From: Hyphococcus formosus | Lineage (GTDB): Bacteria > Pseudomonadota > Alphaproteobacteria > Caulobacterales > Parvularculaceae | Assembly: GCF_046736345.1 (NCBI RefSeq) | Contig: NZ_CP157210.1 | Location: forward strand, 1,798,001-1,862,000 | Length of the DNA: 64,000 nucleotides | Direction: 5' to 3' | Made by a program: the position numbers and the translations under genes | Notes under the pieces: model-generated | Told to the model about the DNA's origin: nothing | Databases searched by the model: none | The model's input: the letters and a program-made list of their open reading frames with translations, nothing else | In this document: piece by piece, positions 34,619 through 44,335 of the stretch | Layout: every line of letters begins with the position of its first letter | Numbering within the stretch: the first letter of the stretch is position 1

Positions 34619-34921
34619 TTAACTGAAAACACCTCCTGCGGCGGCATCGATAAACTTCGCCAAGGAAACATCCCGCTCAGACAGACCATCCGCATCATGC
34701 GTCGTCAGGACGATTTCCACCTTATTATAAACATTGAACCATTCTGGATGGTGATCGGCCTTTTCCGCAGCTAACGCGACCCGGTTCATAAACCCCCATG
34801 CAGCATTGAAATCACCAAATACAAATGTCTTTTTGACCGCATCTCGGCCCTCGACCGGATTCCAGCCCGGATTTCCAGCCAGAAATGCTTCACGCGCATC
34901 GGCGGTTAATTTTTCGACCAT
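34619..34921 (-). CDS. phhB: Pterin-4a-carbinolamine dehydratase
   Basis: Of 100 residues from ATG 34921, which has CGGAG 7 bp upstream; the frame extends 10 codons further without a ribosome site. The active-site block A-D-H-H-P-E-W-F-N-V-Y-N-K-V, then T-T-H-D-A-D-G-L-S, is diagnostic. It dehydrates the 4a-carbinolamine form of pterin made by aromatic amino acid hydroxylases; no phhA is in the window. In alphaproteobacteria it is often a stand-alone gene. Confidence 0.92.
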   Translation of the reverse strand: MVEKLTADAREAFLAGNPGWNPVEGRDAVKKTFVFGDFNAAWGFMNRVALAAEKADHHPEWFNVYNKVEIVLTTHDADGLSERDVSLAKFIDAAAGGVFS

Positions 34922-35054
34922 TACCAAACTCCGTGTTTTGTCCAACGACATAAACGGATTTCAGCAAATGCCCAACCTATCAACGGTGAGATCACCCCAT
35001 ACCGGCATCAATGCAACACCCGCCAATAAATCCTCGCCCTCAGCTCTCTTGTAA

Positions 35055-35108
35055 TTGACAATCATTATCAGTCCGTCTAGCGGAGCGGTAATTGATAATC
35101 ATTATCAA
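35055..35108. promoter_or_regulatory. Two Fur boxes upstream of TonB receptor
   Basis: TTGACAATCATTATCA (35055-35070) and the perfect palindrome TTGATAATCATTATCAA (35092-35108) match the classical Fur/GATAATGATTATC motif. They lie 39-92 bp before the receptor start and predict iron repression. Confidence 0.88.
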
Positions 35109-35146
35109 GCAACCCTGACCCGAACAAAATAAGAAAGTCGAGTAGA

Positions 35147-37375
35147 ATGTTAAGGAAACTGGCTCTATTTACGGCCCCAATCGCACTTATGTCAGCGCAG
35201 GCTAATGCAGATGACGACAATCTGGAACTTGCCGCTCTAGACGGCGTTGACCAAATCACGGTCTTTGCTTCGGCTGGCGGCCTCAAAGAAGTGCCGGGCG
35301 CGATCACCTATATCGACGCCGATGACATCGCGAAACAATCCTACACCGACATATTGCGGACCCTTCGGCGGGTACCGGGCGTGAACATCCAAGAAGAAGA
35401 CGGCTATGGTCTGCGCCCAAATATTGGTCTTCGTGGCTCGGGGTCTGATCGCTCAGCGCGGATCACAATCATGGAAGACGGCGTGCCGATCTCGCCTGCC
35501 CCTTATGCGGGACCTGCAGCTTATTACTTCCCTTATGCCGGCCGGATAAACTCCATCGAAATCACCAAAGGAACCGGCGCAATTAAATATGGCCCGCGCA
35601 CAACCGGCGGCGCTATCAATCTCTTCTCAACGCCGATTCCAGAAGATTGGTCCGCAAATGCGCAATTCCTATTGGGATCAGATGACGGCCGCCGACTTCA
35701 CGCCTATGCAGGCGGTCGCGGAGACCTTGGCGCGCTTGATGGCGGTATATTGATCGAAACATTCCAGCAATCCACTGATGGCTTCAAAGAAATTGATGCC
35801 GGGGGCGATACCGGCTTTGACGTATCCGACTATATGATCAAAGCTGGCCTCTACACGAAAGACGGCGCTAGCGTTCCACAAAGCCTTGAATTCAAATATC
35901 AGCGTTCGGATGAAACTTCGGATGAAACATATTTGGGTCTGACACGGTCGGATTTCTCGGAAAATCCCTATCGGCGTTACAATGCTTCTCAGGAAGACCA
36001 GTTCAATAGCGACCATGAGACTTTCCAGATCACATATAAAGCCGACCTGACGGATGATCTGAGGTTTTCGGTGAATGCCTACCGCACTGAATTTTCCCGT
36101 GACTGGTTCAAGCTCGAAAAAGTATTGGGCACTTCGCTCTCGACAGTTTTGAACGACCCGACAACCTACTCGGTCGAGTTCGCCAATCTCGTAGCGGCAC
36201 CAGGTTTTGTTGGCGCTGCGGACGCGCTCGAAATTCGCCACAATGCGCGTGACTATGTCGCAAAAGGCATTCAAGGGACCGTCACCTATAAAACCAATAC
36301 TGGTGCTATTTCCCACAATCTGGAAGGTAGCCTCCGCTGGCATGAAGACGAGGTCGATCGGTTCCAGAATTTCGAATATTTCCAAGCGAATGACACAGAC
36401 CTACTCCGCACGAGTGTTGGCGATCCTGGTACGGACTCCAACCGGATCGAAAGCGGCGAAGCACTGGCAATATTCGTACAAGACAATATTGATTGGGGCC
36501 GGCTACACGCAACGATTGGCGTGCGGATCGAAGATATTGATCTAACGCGCCTCGATTATGGAAAGTCTGATCCGAACCGCACGGGGACGAGCCTTTCCAC
36601 GCGCGAAAATTCACTCACGGCCGTAACGCCCGCATTCGGTGTTGTTTACGATGTAACGGAACAGCTCTCCATTCTTGGCGGCGTTTATCGTGGTTTCGCT
36701 CCTCCCTCACCGGGAAATTCAAACTCCAGCGAAGAAGAATCAACGAACTGGGAAGCCGGGTTACGTTGGGAAAATGCTGCCGCAAGTTTTGAAGCGATTG
36801 GCTTTTTCAATGATTACCAAAACCTTTTGGGAACCTGCACAGCATCAACCGGCGGCGGCTGCGTCATTGGCGATCAATTCGACGGCGGCGAAGTTGATGT
36901 TTACGGCCTTGAAATTGTTTCTATCGTTGATGCAGCGCAGTGGCTGAATACTGCATTTGCTATTCCGCTATCAGCAACCTACACGCTGACCCAATCCGAG
37001 TTCAAAACCAGCTTTTCATCTGGATACGGACCGTGGGGTTCCGTTTCAGAAGGTGACGAGCTTCCATTCGTCGCAGATCACCAGCTTCTGCTGACAGCTG
37101 GTATTGAAGATACCAAGTGGGGTGGCGAGATCGCGATGTTCTATCAATCAGAACGCCGCACCACAGCCGGGCAAGGTCCTATTGCGCTTAATGCCAGCCT
37201 TGATGCGCACACGGTTTTTGACGTCTCTGCCTATATTCAGGTGATCGAGAATGTAAAAATTCGCGGTAAGGTCGAAAATATTTTCGATGAAGAATATATC
37301 GCGTCGCATCAACCCGCCGGACTGCGCCCCGGTCTGCCGCGGACATTCTGGGTTGGCGTAGATTTATCCCTTTAA
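35147..37375 (+). CDS. TonB-dependent receptor, siderophore type
   Basis: Of 742 residues. The signal peptide ends near A-Q-A-N-A (about 22); a TonB-box-like segment D-Q-I-T-V-F-A lies near 34-40, then the plug (V-P-G-V-N-I-Q-E, L-R-G-S-G-S-D-R-S-A-R) and a 22-strand-type barrel ending with W-V-G-V-D-L-S-L, a terminal aromatic-poor variant of the usual end. It resembles FecA-like ferric citrate/siderophore receptors but lacks the N-terminal signalling domain, so it would not talk to a FecR/FecI pair. Two Fur boxes upstream support iron control. A terminator follows at 37382. Confidence 0.9.
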   Translation: MLRKLALFTAPIALMSAQANADDDNLELAALDGVDQITVFASAGGLKEVPGAITYIDADDIAKQSYTDILRTLRRVPGVNIQEEDGYGLRPNIGLRGSGSDRSARITIMEDGVPISPAPYAGPAAYYFPYAGRINSIEITKGTGAIKYGPRTTGGAINLFSTPIPEDWSANAQFLLGSDDGRRLHAYAGGRGDLGALDGGILIETFQQSTDGFKEIDAGGDTGFDVSDYMIKAGLYTKDGASVPQSLEFKYQRSDETSDETYLGLTRSDFSENPYRRYNASQEDQFNSDHETFQITYKADLTDDLRFSVNAYRTEFSRDWFKLEKVLGTSLSTVLNDPTTYSVEFANLVAAPGFVGAADALEIRHNARDYVAKGIQGTVTYKTNTGAISHNLEGSLRWHEDEVDRFQNFEYFQANDTDLLRTSVGDPGTDSNRIESGEALAIFVQDNIDWGRLHATIGVRIEDIDLTRLDYGKSDPNRTGTSLSTRENSLTAVTPAFGVVYDVTEQLSILGGVYRGFAPPSPGNSNSSEEESTNWEAGLRWENAAASFEAIGFFNDYQNLLGTCTASTGGGCVIGDQFDGGEVDVYGLEIVSIVDAAQWLNTAFAIPLSATYTLTQSEFKTSFSSGYGPWGSVSEGDELPFVADHQLLLTAGIEDTKWGGEIAMFYQSERRTTAGQGPIALNASLDAHTVFDVSAYIQVIENVKIRGKVENIFDEEYIASHQPAGLRPGLPRTFWVGVDLSL

Positions 37376-37381
37376 CCAATC

Positions 37382-37415
37382 ATGGCCCGGCGAATAGCTG
37401 GGCCATTTCTTTTTT
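37382..37415 (+). terminator. Terminator of TonB receptor
   Basis: ATGGCCC and GGGCCAT with an 11-base loop, followed by TTTCTTTTTT, directly after the receptor stop. Confidence 0.85.
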
Positions 37416-37421
37416 ACCGCC

Positions 37422-37452
37422 AAAAGAATAGGGCCGCTCGTTCGAGCGGCCC
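37422..37452 (-). terminator. Terminator after 25-codon ORF
   Basis: GGGCCGCTCG and CGAGCGGCCC pair perfectly with a TT loop; on the minus strand the stem runs into TATTCTTTT. It lies 66 bp beyond the stop of the small leftward ORF. Confidence 0.75.
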
Positions 37453-37517
37453 TCAATCCATTTAAGGATCGCGATTCCGTAAGCCAATTGGCCTCGAGAT
37501 CTATTCAAATCCGGTGG

Positions 37518-37595
37518 TTAAACGAGCTCCGAAGGCTGCTCCGAACCGCGCTTTTCCCACAAAGACCTCATTGGCTTGCTGAAATCACTCGACAT
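37518..37595 (-). CDS. 25-residue small protein with perfect Shine-Dalgarno
   Basis: Leftward ORF starting ATG at 37595 and ending TAA at 37518. The sequence begins M-S-S-D-F-S-K-P-M-R-S-L-W-E-K-R and ends S-E-L-V; it is polar with no membrane segment. AGGAGGTGA lies 5 bp before the ATG, the strongest ribosome site in the window. It is bounded by an upstream terminator (37691-37720) and its own terminator (37422-37452), so it is a separate transcription unit of about 200 nt. No family is recognised. It could be a true small protein or the coding part of a dual-function RNA. Confidence 0.65.
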   Translation of the reverse strand: MSSDFSKPMRSLWEKRGSEQPSELV

Positions 37596-37690
37596 CGAAT
37601 CACCTCCTCTCATTAATTGAACCTGAAATAGAGTGTGAGGCGCATCGCACCTTTTGGCAAGGGGGTTATGGTTAACGAAACCCTAAAGAA

Positions 37691-37720
37691 AAAGCCGCCT
37701 GTCACAGGACAGGCGGCTTT
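37691..37720 (-). terminator. Terminator of NSS transporter
   Basis: AAAGCCGCCTGTC and GACAGGCGGCTTT, a perfect 13-bp stem with loop ACAG (CTGT on the minus strand), then TTCTTTAG on the minus strand. It is 22 bp after the transporter stop. Confidence 0.88.
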
Positions 37721-37741
37721 CATTGATCATAATTTTGCGAT

Positions 37742-39235
37742 TTACGAACCGAGCATCGGTGCCAGAATTGTCGAATAGACAATAACCAACAAAATACTGA
37801 CCGGACAAATATACCGGATCAGGAAGCGCCAGCGCTGGAACCATAGCTCTGATTTAAATCCGATTGCTTCGCGTGCGGTTGCAGTAGAAACGATCCACCC
37901 CGCAAATACCGCGGTAATAAAGCCCGCAATTGGAAGAATCAAATCAGTTGCTGCACTGAGGAAGTCCAAAAGCACCATGCCTTTGAACAATGTCGTCTCG
38001 CCCAAAGGTTGCCAAGTATTCCAGAAGGTTGACTGATCTTCGCCATTAGGACCAACAGCTGGGACCTGGCTAAGTGCGTTGAACACACCAATGATGAAGA
38101 CGACGAGCCCGATACCACCGGCAGATAGAAAGCGGTGATCGCTTTTGGTTTGCTCATCGACCCACTTTGTCGACGTTTCCAGCAATGCGATTGATGAGGT
38201 GATCGCCGCAAAAAAGCCGAGAATAAAGAACATCAGGCCGAACAGTCCACCGAAAGGAATCCCTTGAAACGCTAGTGGCAATGTTTGGAACATTAATGTG
38301 GGACCACTGCCCGCATCGAGGCCCATCGCAAAAACGATCGGGAAGATCGCAAGACCCGCAATAATACCAACGCCAGTATCAGCAATGGCAACTAGGCGCG
38401 AAGAACGCGGCAAGTCCTGCTCCTCGCGCATATAGGCCCCATAAGTGGCCATAAGCGCTGAACCCAGTCCAATTGAGAAGAATGCCTGCCCAAGCGCTGC
38501 CGAAATGACCGAGCCGTTTTTAACACCGACCCAAAGATCATCGAAACGGACACCCAAAAGGAAATCAATACCGCGACCTGCATCCCCTTCGATCATCGCG
38601 AATCCAAGCAAGACAATTAAAAGCACAAAAAAGGCGGGCATTAAGAACATGACCGCCGCTTCGATGCCGCCTTTAATACCGCGCATAACAATGCCCACGG
38701 TAAGGATTACAAAAATCGCGTGATAGGTGATCATCCGCGTTGGGTCGTTCAAAAGATTGCCCAGCTTCGCAGCGACCTCGTCACTGGTCTGGCCTTCAAA
38801 TGCAGTGGCGGCAAGACCGCCAATGCCACTTTGGGCGATCGAGTTAATTAAATCGCCGCCAATCATGATGACATAAGCCAGAACCCAGCCGGCGATTACT
38901 GAATAGAAAGTTAAAATGATAAATGCGCCGATCATGCCGATCCATGATTGTGCGGCCCAAAATGTGGACCGGCCTTCGGCTTTTGCCAATTTGACGACGC
39001 TACCCACTGCGGACATGCCGCCTCTGCGTCCAATAAACAACTCAGCAACCAAAACAGGTAAACCGATGACCGCGACACAAATTACGTAAAGCAGAACAAA
39101 CGCCCCGCCGCCGTTCTCCCCTGCGACATACGGAAACCGCCAGAGATTCCCCAATCCTACGGCAGACCCAACCGCTGCCATGATAAACGCCGCCTTAGAT
39201 GACCAGTGACTTCCTTCGCCAGCCGTACCTTGCAT
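37742..39235 (-). CDS. Sodium-dependent transporter, NSS family
   Basis: LeuT-fold membrane protein of 497 residues with about 12 spans. The start W-S-S-K-A-A-F-I-M-A-A-V-G-S-A-V-G-L-G-N-L-W-R-F-P is split here only for length and is the NSS TM1 signature with the sodium and substrate site. Such transporters import amino acids or similar solutes with Na+, which fits a marine lifestyle. The substrate is unknown. It is monocistronic with a strong terminator downstream. Confidence 0.92.
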   Translation of the reverse strand: MQGTAGEGSHWSSKAAFIMAAVGSAVGLGNLWRFPYVAGENGGGAFVLLYVICVAVIGLPVLVAELFIGRRGGMSAVGSVVKLAKAEGRSTFWAAQSWIGMIGAFIILTFYSVIAGWVLAYVIMIGGDLINSIAQSGIGGLAATAFEGQTSDEVAAKLGNLLNDPTRMITYHAIFVILTVGIVMRGIKGGIEAAVMFLMPAFFVLLIVLLGFAMIEGDAGRGIDFLLGVRFDDLWVGVKNGSVISAALGQAFFSIGLGSALMATYGAYMREEQDLPRSSRLVAIADTGVGIIAGLAIFPIVFAMGLDAGSGPTLMFQTLPLAFQGIPFGGLFGLMFFILGFFAAITSSIALLETSTKWVDEQTKSDHRFLSAGGIGLVVFIIGVFNALSQVPAVGPNGEDQSTFWNTWQPLGETTLFKGMVLLDFLSAATDLILPIAGFITAVFAGWIVSTATAREAIGFKSELWFQRWRFLIRYICPVSILLVIVYSTILAPMLGS

Positions 39236-39394
39236 AAATGCAACCCCTTATAATTTTAGACACCGAATTGGTGTGATTATGTATTTTAGACAAATTTTTA
39301 CGGTTGTTAGCAAATATTGCTCAAGGGAGAGAACATAAAAACACGTGCAATTGTGAGATTTATCGCTTATTGCCGTTAAAAACGGGGAAAAAAC

Positions 39395-39763
39395 TTGCAG
39401 GAGACGCAACTGTTTGAGCCTTCTCACCTCCAGACCGAACAGGTCGAAAGCCTGATCGCGGCTGCGGGTGTCGATGGCACGCGCGCGATTCTTGAAGCCT
39501 TTCAGCGTTCAACCACAGAATTGCTGACGCTCCTCGACGAGGGGCTTAAAGGCGGTTCCCTGAATGACGCCTATAAAAATGCTCATGCGGTCAAAGGTTC
39601 GGCGGCAAATGTTGGCGCTCAGCTACTTGCTGAGGCCGCTGGTGCAATCGAAACCGCCTGCAAAGACGGGAATGCTGTCGCCGCAATGCAATTCCTTAAC
39701 GACGCTCATGCGAAATTTGAGGCATTCTGCGTCCATTTCGACGCGCATCTACAACAATATTAA
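39395..39763 (+). CDS. Stand-alone Hpt phosphotransfer protein
   Basis: About 122 residues from TTG 39395, with GGGG about 9 bp upstream; no ATG exists nearby in frame. The core helix holds the phospho-His in N-A-H-A-V-K-G-S-A-A-N-V-G, the Hpt signature, and the rest is helical. It should relay phosphate between a hybrid kinase and a response regulator in the cytoplasm; neither partner is adjacent. It converges with rodA. Confidence 0.82.
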   Translation: MQETQLFEPSHLQTEQVESLIAAAGVDGTRAILEAFQRSTTELLTLLDEGLKGGSLNDAYKNAHAVKGSAANVGAQLLAEAAGAIETACKDGNAVAAMQFLNDAHAKFEAFCVHFDAHLQQY

Positions 39764-39796
39764 TTTCTAAGGATCGGCGACAGCAGAAATCCTGCC

Positions 39797-40942
39797 CTAA
39801 AGATCGCTCGACCGGTACATATCCTGATCTCTGTGGATATGCGCGCTCATCACGAAACCGAAGCCAGCCATAATCGTCAGCATAACCGTTCCGCCATAGG
39901 AGACCAATGGCAGCGGCACACCGACGACCGGCGCAAGCCCCATCACCATCCCCGTATTGATCAGCACATACAGGGTAAATGTCGCGACAACCCCGGTCGA
40001 AACCAATCGACCAAAATGGGATTTCGTGTTCATTGCGACCGACAACCCTGTGATGATGACAGCAAAGTACAGCAGCAATAGGCCAACCGCGCCGACGAAA
40101 CCGAATTCCTCACCGAATATGGTAAAAATGAAGTCTGTTTGCATTTCCGGCAAAAATTTTAGCTGACTTTGCGTGCCTTCCATATAACCCTTGCCATCGA
40201 GCCCACCGGAGCCAAGCGCGATCTTGGACTGCAACAAGTGATAGCCCTCGCCTAGCGGATCGCGATCAGGATTTAAAAAGGTCAAAATACGGCTGATCTG
40301 ATATTCTTTGAGAATCTCAAAACGATAGGCACCATAACCGGCGGCAATTGCACCTATCACTGCCGCAAACCCAATGCGCCAGCTCAATCCAGCGACAAAA
40401 ATAATGATTGCCCCCGTCGCAGCCAGCAAAAGCGCTGTCCCAAGATCAGGCTGGATAAAAATCAGCCCGACCGGTGCCCCGATCATCAATGCCGGCGGGA
40501 TAAGATATAAAATGTGCGACACCTGCTCGGCACGAAGACCGTGATAATACCGTGCCAAACCAAGTACGAGACCAATTTTCATTGCCTCCGAAGGCTGGAA
40601 TTGCATGCCGCCGAATTCGATCCAACGCTGTGCGCCCATATTAACAACGCCAATAAAGGGCACAGCCATGAGCGCGGCCAATGATGCGAAATACAGTGGA
40701 TAGGCCATGGCCAGCCAATATCGGATGGGTACCATCGCGATACCGGCCATAATGACGAACGCTGCCATAAAGCGCAGTGCGTGTTTAAGCGCCCACGGCT
40801 GCCAATGGCCTTCTGCAACGGAATAGAGGGTTATCACCCCTGCCCCTGCGATCATCGTCAATAGAATTATCAATGGCCAATGAAGGCGGGAAATTTTATC
40901 CCGTACGCCGCGCCGTCGACCTGGAAGAATGATCGATGACAT
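39797..40942 (-). CDS. rodA: Rod-shape glycosyltransferase RodA
   Basis: SEDS-family membrane protein of 381 residues with about ten spans. L-N-P-D-R-D-P-L-G-E-G-Y-H-L-L-Q-S and the E-E-F-G-F motif are typical, the SEDS Asp lies in Q-T-D-F-I-F-T, and the ending P-L-V-S-Y-G-G is conserved. It polymerises glycan strands for side-wall growth with PBP2. Last gene of the mreBCD-mrdA-rodA cluster, 3 bp after mrdA. Confidence 0.95.
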   Translation of the reverse strand: MSSIILPGRRRGVRDKISRLHWPLIILLTMIAGAGVITLYSVAEGHWQPWALKHALRFMAAFVIMAGIAMVPIRYWLAMAYPLYFASLAALMAVPFIGVVNMGAQRWIEFGGMQFQPSEAMKIGLVLGLARYYHGLRAEQVSHILYLIPPALMIGAPVGLIFIQPDLGTALLLAATGAIIIFVAGLSWRIGFAAVIGAIAAGYGAYRFEILKEYQISRILTFLNPDRDPLGEGYHLLQSKIALGSGGLDGKGYMEGTQSQLKFLPEMQTDFIFTIFGEEFGFVGAVGLLLLYFAVIITGLSVAMNTKSHFGRLVSTGVVATFTLYVLINTGMVMGLAPVVGVPLPLVSYGGTVMLTIMAGFGFVMSAHIHRDQDMYRSSDL

Positions 40943-40945
40943 TGC

Positions 40946-42862
40946 TTATCCCTGCCTTACCGGCGAAGCGTGCGCCAAGGTTCTTGGATCGATTGCATTC
41001 CGTGAGGCCGGGTCCTTCGCCGCAACCGCTTTCATGATTTCACGAGCTTTTGGCCCAGCCATTGATGCACCACCAATGCCGTGTTCCACCACGACAGCAC
41101 AGGCATATCGCGGATTTTCATAGGGCATATAGCTCACGAACAAGGCATGGTCTCGCCGTTCCCATGGCAGGTCTTGAGGCTTGGCAAGGCCCTTCGCGCG
41201 ATCTTCCGCGGTAATCTGATAGACCTGACTTGTTCCGGTCTTTCCGGCCATCTGCCATTCAGGATCTTCGATTCTTGACCGAGCGGCAGTACCCCACTCA
41301 TTCGTCACCGCATTCATCCCTTCACGGACGACTTTGAGATGCTCCTGATCTACATCAATCAATGGCGCATCGGGTGCCGGTAAAATTAGATCGCCAACAG
41401 CGCGTACCAATCGCGGACGAACCGCCCTTCCGGTCGCAACACGGGCCGACATTACAGCCAATTGTAGCGGCGTCGATGTTACATATCCCTGCCCAATGAT
41501 AACCGACAAGGTTTCCCCTTGGAACCACGGTTGGTTAGCAGGGTTTCCAGCGAAATATTGTTTCTTCCAGGCGCGGTCGGGAATTATGCCTTTTTGCTGG
41601 CCGGGAATACCTAATTCATAGGTTTGCCCCAAACCAAACTTACGCGCAGTATCCGCAAGCAAATCGACATCAAGGGTCTTCGCAATGTCGTAATAGAAAA
41701 TGTCACATGAATGTTTTAACGACGCTTTCATATCGACGGTGCCGTGGCCGCCCCGTTTCCAGCAATGGAAATAACGATTGCCGTACCAAACACGTCCATT
41801 ACAGAAAGCAGTGTGGTTCGGTTTAAACCCTGCCCGCTGGGCCGCGATCGCGCTAACGAGTTTGAACGTGGATCCCGGCGGATACACGCCTGACAGCGGT
41901 TTGTTCAAAAGCGGTTTATAGGGGCTGGCGTTTAATTCTCGCCATAGATCGGGATCAATCCCCACATTGAAATCATTGGGATTGAATGCTGGCGTTGAAG
42001 CCATGACCAATATATCACCGGTCACGACATCCATGACCACCGCCGCTGCGCTTTCACCGTCGAGCTCTTTCATCGCGGCTTCTTGGAGTTCCGCATCAAT
42101 CGTTAGCGACAGCGTTTTTCCCTGGACGGATGGAATGGCTGTTTCCGCCATTTCCTCAATTACCCGACCATGCGCATTTACTTTTACATTGATCGCACCC
42201 GCACTACCGCGAAGCTCTTTTTCATAGGTTCGCTCCAGTCCCTCTCGGCCAACTTTGAAACCGGGCTGACGAAGCAATACGCGTTCGTGATCGGATTCCT
42301 GCGCAGCGAGGTCACGTTCGGTCACAGCCCCCACATAGCCGATTACAAAAGCTGAAGATTCTCCTTGGGGGTAATCTCGTGTCTCCCCAACATCCGGCAG
42401 AACACCAGCAAGGTGTGGCAGTTCAAAATTGATTTTGGAGAAATCATGCCAACTCAAATTATCGGCAATCTGAACTGGCGTAAATGATCCGCGCCGACGA
42501 ATTTCGCGTAAAATCCGCGCTCGCTTGTCATCGCTGACTGTGATGATGTTGGAAATCTTATCCAACGCTGCGTCGACATCTTTTGCCTGTTCGGGAACAA
42601 GCAAAATACGGAAATTTTTGCGGTTAGATGCAAGTGGCGCACCGAAGCGGTCTACAATTTCGCCGCGTAGCGGTGTCAGAACGCGACGGTTGAACTGATT
42701 ACGCTGAGCAAGATCAAGGTACTTTTGGTGATCGACGACTTGGAGTTGGTAAAGACGGCCTGTGATACCCGCAAATAACAGCCCTACGCCGCCACCAAAC
42801 AAAACGGTTCGGCGACTGACCGTTTCTTGACGTTCCGGATCATGGGCATTCACTTTTACCAT
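40946..42862 (-). CDS. mrdA: Penicillin-binding protein 2 (PBP2)
   Basis: Class B transpeptidase of 638 residues. One N-terminal span (about 20-40), a dimerisation domain, and a transpeptidase domain with S-T-F-K (Ser331, Lys334), S-C-D in the second motif and K-T-G-T-S. It cross-links peptidoglycan in the elongasome with RodA. The C-terminus is proline/alanine rich. It lies 2 bp after mreD and 3 bp before rodA. Confidence 0.95.
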   Translation of the reverse strand: MVKVNAHDPERQETVSRRTVLFGGGVGLLFAGITGRLYQLQVVDHQKYLDLAQRNQFNRRVLTPLRGEIVDRFGAPLASNRKNFRILLVPEQAKDVDAALDKISNIITVSDDKRARILREIRRRGSFTPVQIADNLSWHDFSKINFELPHLAGVLPDVGETRDYPQGESSAFVIGYVGAVTERDLAAQESDHERVLLRQPGFKVGREGLERTYEKELRGSAGAINVKVNAHGRVIEEMAETAIPSVQGKTLSLTIDAELQEAAMKELDGESAAAVVMDVVTGDILVMASTPAFNPNDFNVGIDPDLWRELNASPYKPLLNKPLSGVYPPGSTFKLVSAIAAQRAGFKPNHTAFCNGRVWYGNRYFHCWKRGGHGTVDMKASLKHSCDIFYYDIAKTLDVDLLADTARKFGLGQTYELGIPGQQKGIIPDRAWKKQYFAGNPANQPWFQGETLSVIIGQGYVTSTPLQLAVMSARVATGRAVRPRLVRAVGDLILPAPDAPLIDVDQEHLKVVREGMNAVTNEWGTAARSRIEDPEWQMAGKTGTSQVYQITAEDRAKGLAKPQDLPWERRDHALFVSYMPYENPRYACAVVVEHGIGGASMAGPKAREIMKAVAAKDPASRNAIDPRTLAHASPVRQG

Positions 42863-42864
42863 GC

Positions 42865-43377
42865 CTACGCCTCCACCAAAACGCGCCGATGCAACTCGCT
42901 AAATGCGGCACCAAATAACGGGTAGATCATGATCGTAGCAGCGAGTTGCAAAACCAACGACCAAATCGGTAGCAACACGCCTGACATTAAACTCATCACA
43001 AGCCATAAGATAAGCCCTGCGCCCGCGGCTGCAAAGCCAAAACCGACCCAGACGACCTTTTGTTCGCGACCCAGAAAATAAGACCTTTGCGCCATTACGA
43101 TGAATTGGGTGGAAAGATATACCAATGGCCACAGGCCAAGCGGACCACCAGTTAACAAATCCTGAACAATACCGATCAGAAACACACTGAATGATGGCAA
43201 TGAGTCTGGATCATAAATTGACCAGAAAAATACGACAACCAACGGGATGATTGGCGTTGGTGCAAACCCTTCAAATAGCCGGATAGGTGCCGCCAGCATG
43301 ACGACCCCGATTAAGCCAAGAATCGTCGGGGTTATCGCTTTTAAAAGTCGGAACAGGTTTTCAGCACGGTATCCCAT
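42865..43377 (-). CDS. mreD: Rod-shape protein MreD
   Basis: Of 170 residues with about five spans. The segments F-F-W-S-I-Y-D-P-D-S-L-P and L-L-T-G-G-P-L-G-L fit MreD. It is weakly conserved, as usual, and the call rests also on position between mreC and mrdA. Part of the membrane elongasome. Confidence 0.9.
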   Translation of the reverse strand: MGYRAENLFRLLKAITPTILGLIGVVMLAAPIRLFEGFAPTPIIPLVVVFFWSIYDPDSLPSFSVFLIGIVQDLLTGGPLGLWPLVYLSTQFIVMAQRSYFLGREQKVVWVGFGFAAAGAGLILWLVMSLMSGVLLPIWSLVLQLAATIMIYPLFGAAFSELHRRVLVEA

Positions 43378-43380
43378 GCC

Positions 43381-44286
43381 CTAACCCTCAGCCGGCGTTG
43401 GCTCGTCTTCGCCGGTTACAATTGCTTCTTCTTCGACTGGATTGACAGATGGGAAGGCATAATTGATGACCCGTACCATCCGCGTTCGCGCATAATTTGT
43501 ATAGAGATCAACAATTATTTCGTCATTCCGCTCACCACTCACCGTACCGACAGGCAAACCACGCGGTAGCGCACCACCAGCCCCGGACGTCAAAACCCGC
43601 TGTCCCGGCGCTGCTTCGATCTCATCGTCAGTTACAGTGACACTAATGACCGGGTTTTTACGCGTATTGCCGACAAGCATGCCTTCAATATCAGCACCCT
43701 CCACATAAACGGGGATACGACTTTGGATATCGGTCAACAGCAATACACGCGATGCGGATCCGCCGGCCTCAACAATCCGGCCGACCAGCCCGTGATCGTC
43801 GACTACCGCTTGACCAACTTCAATGTTTCGAGCGCGCCCCGCATTAACGATCATCGAACGGGCAAATGCATCATTTGACTCACCGATAACAAACGCCGTT
43901 ACTGGCTGCGCGTTAGGTGGTGCCTGATAACCTTCGAGCGCTTGAAAGCTGGCAACCGTTTCACGCAGCTCCAACGCCTCTACCATCCATTGGCGTAACT
44001 CCGCATTTTCTTCGCGAAGCGCCTTGTTCTGTTCCATGACGTTAAAATAGTCGCCAACCGAACCGGCAACGTCATGAATATAATTGATGGGTGCAGAAAA
44101 GAATGTAAGGACCGGCGACGCGGCGTCCATGACCCCCTCGCGCGCCTTCTTAAAAACCGATGCTTGCGCTGAATAGAGGCTGGAAAGTAGAAGCAAAACC
44201 GAGACGAGAATAAGTAGGAACAGGACAAAGCGCGAGTGCGCCTTACGTCCTAATCCCTCGCGTCTGTCCTGCCCCAGAAATTCCAT
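43381..44286 (-). CDS. mreC: Rod-shape protein MreC
   Basis: Of 301 residues: one N-terminal span, a coiled coil (about 65-110) and a beta-rich periplasmic domain with D-D-H-G-L-V-G-R-I-V-E and V-L-L-L-T-D. An acidic tail ends the protein. It activates PBP2 in the periplasm. It lies 49 bp after mreB and 3 bp before mreD. Confidence 0.94.
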   Translation of the reverse strand: MEFLGQDRREGLGRKAHSRFVLFLLILVSVLLLLSSLYSAQASVFKKAREGVMDAASPVLTFFSAPINYIHDVAGSVGDYFNVMEQNKALREENAELRQWMVEALELRETVASFQALEGYQAPPNAQPVTAFVIGESNDAFARSMIVNAGRARNIEVGQAVVDDHGLVGRIVEAGGSASRVLLLTDIQSRIPVYVEGADIEGMLVGNTRKNPVISVTVTDDEIEAAPGQRVLTSGAGGALPRGLPVGTVSGERNDEIIVDLYTNYARTRMVRVINYAFPSVNPVEEEAIVTGEDEPTPAEG

Positions 44287-44335
44287 GCCTCGCGAACAAG
44301 ATCCGTGTTGTCGCGACGTTTACGCTGTAATGGCT

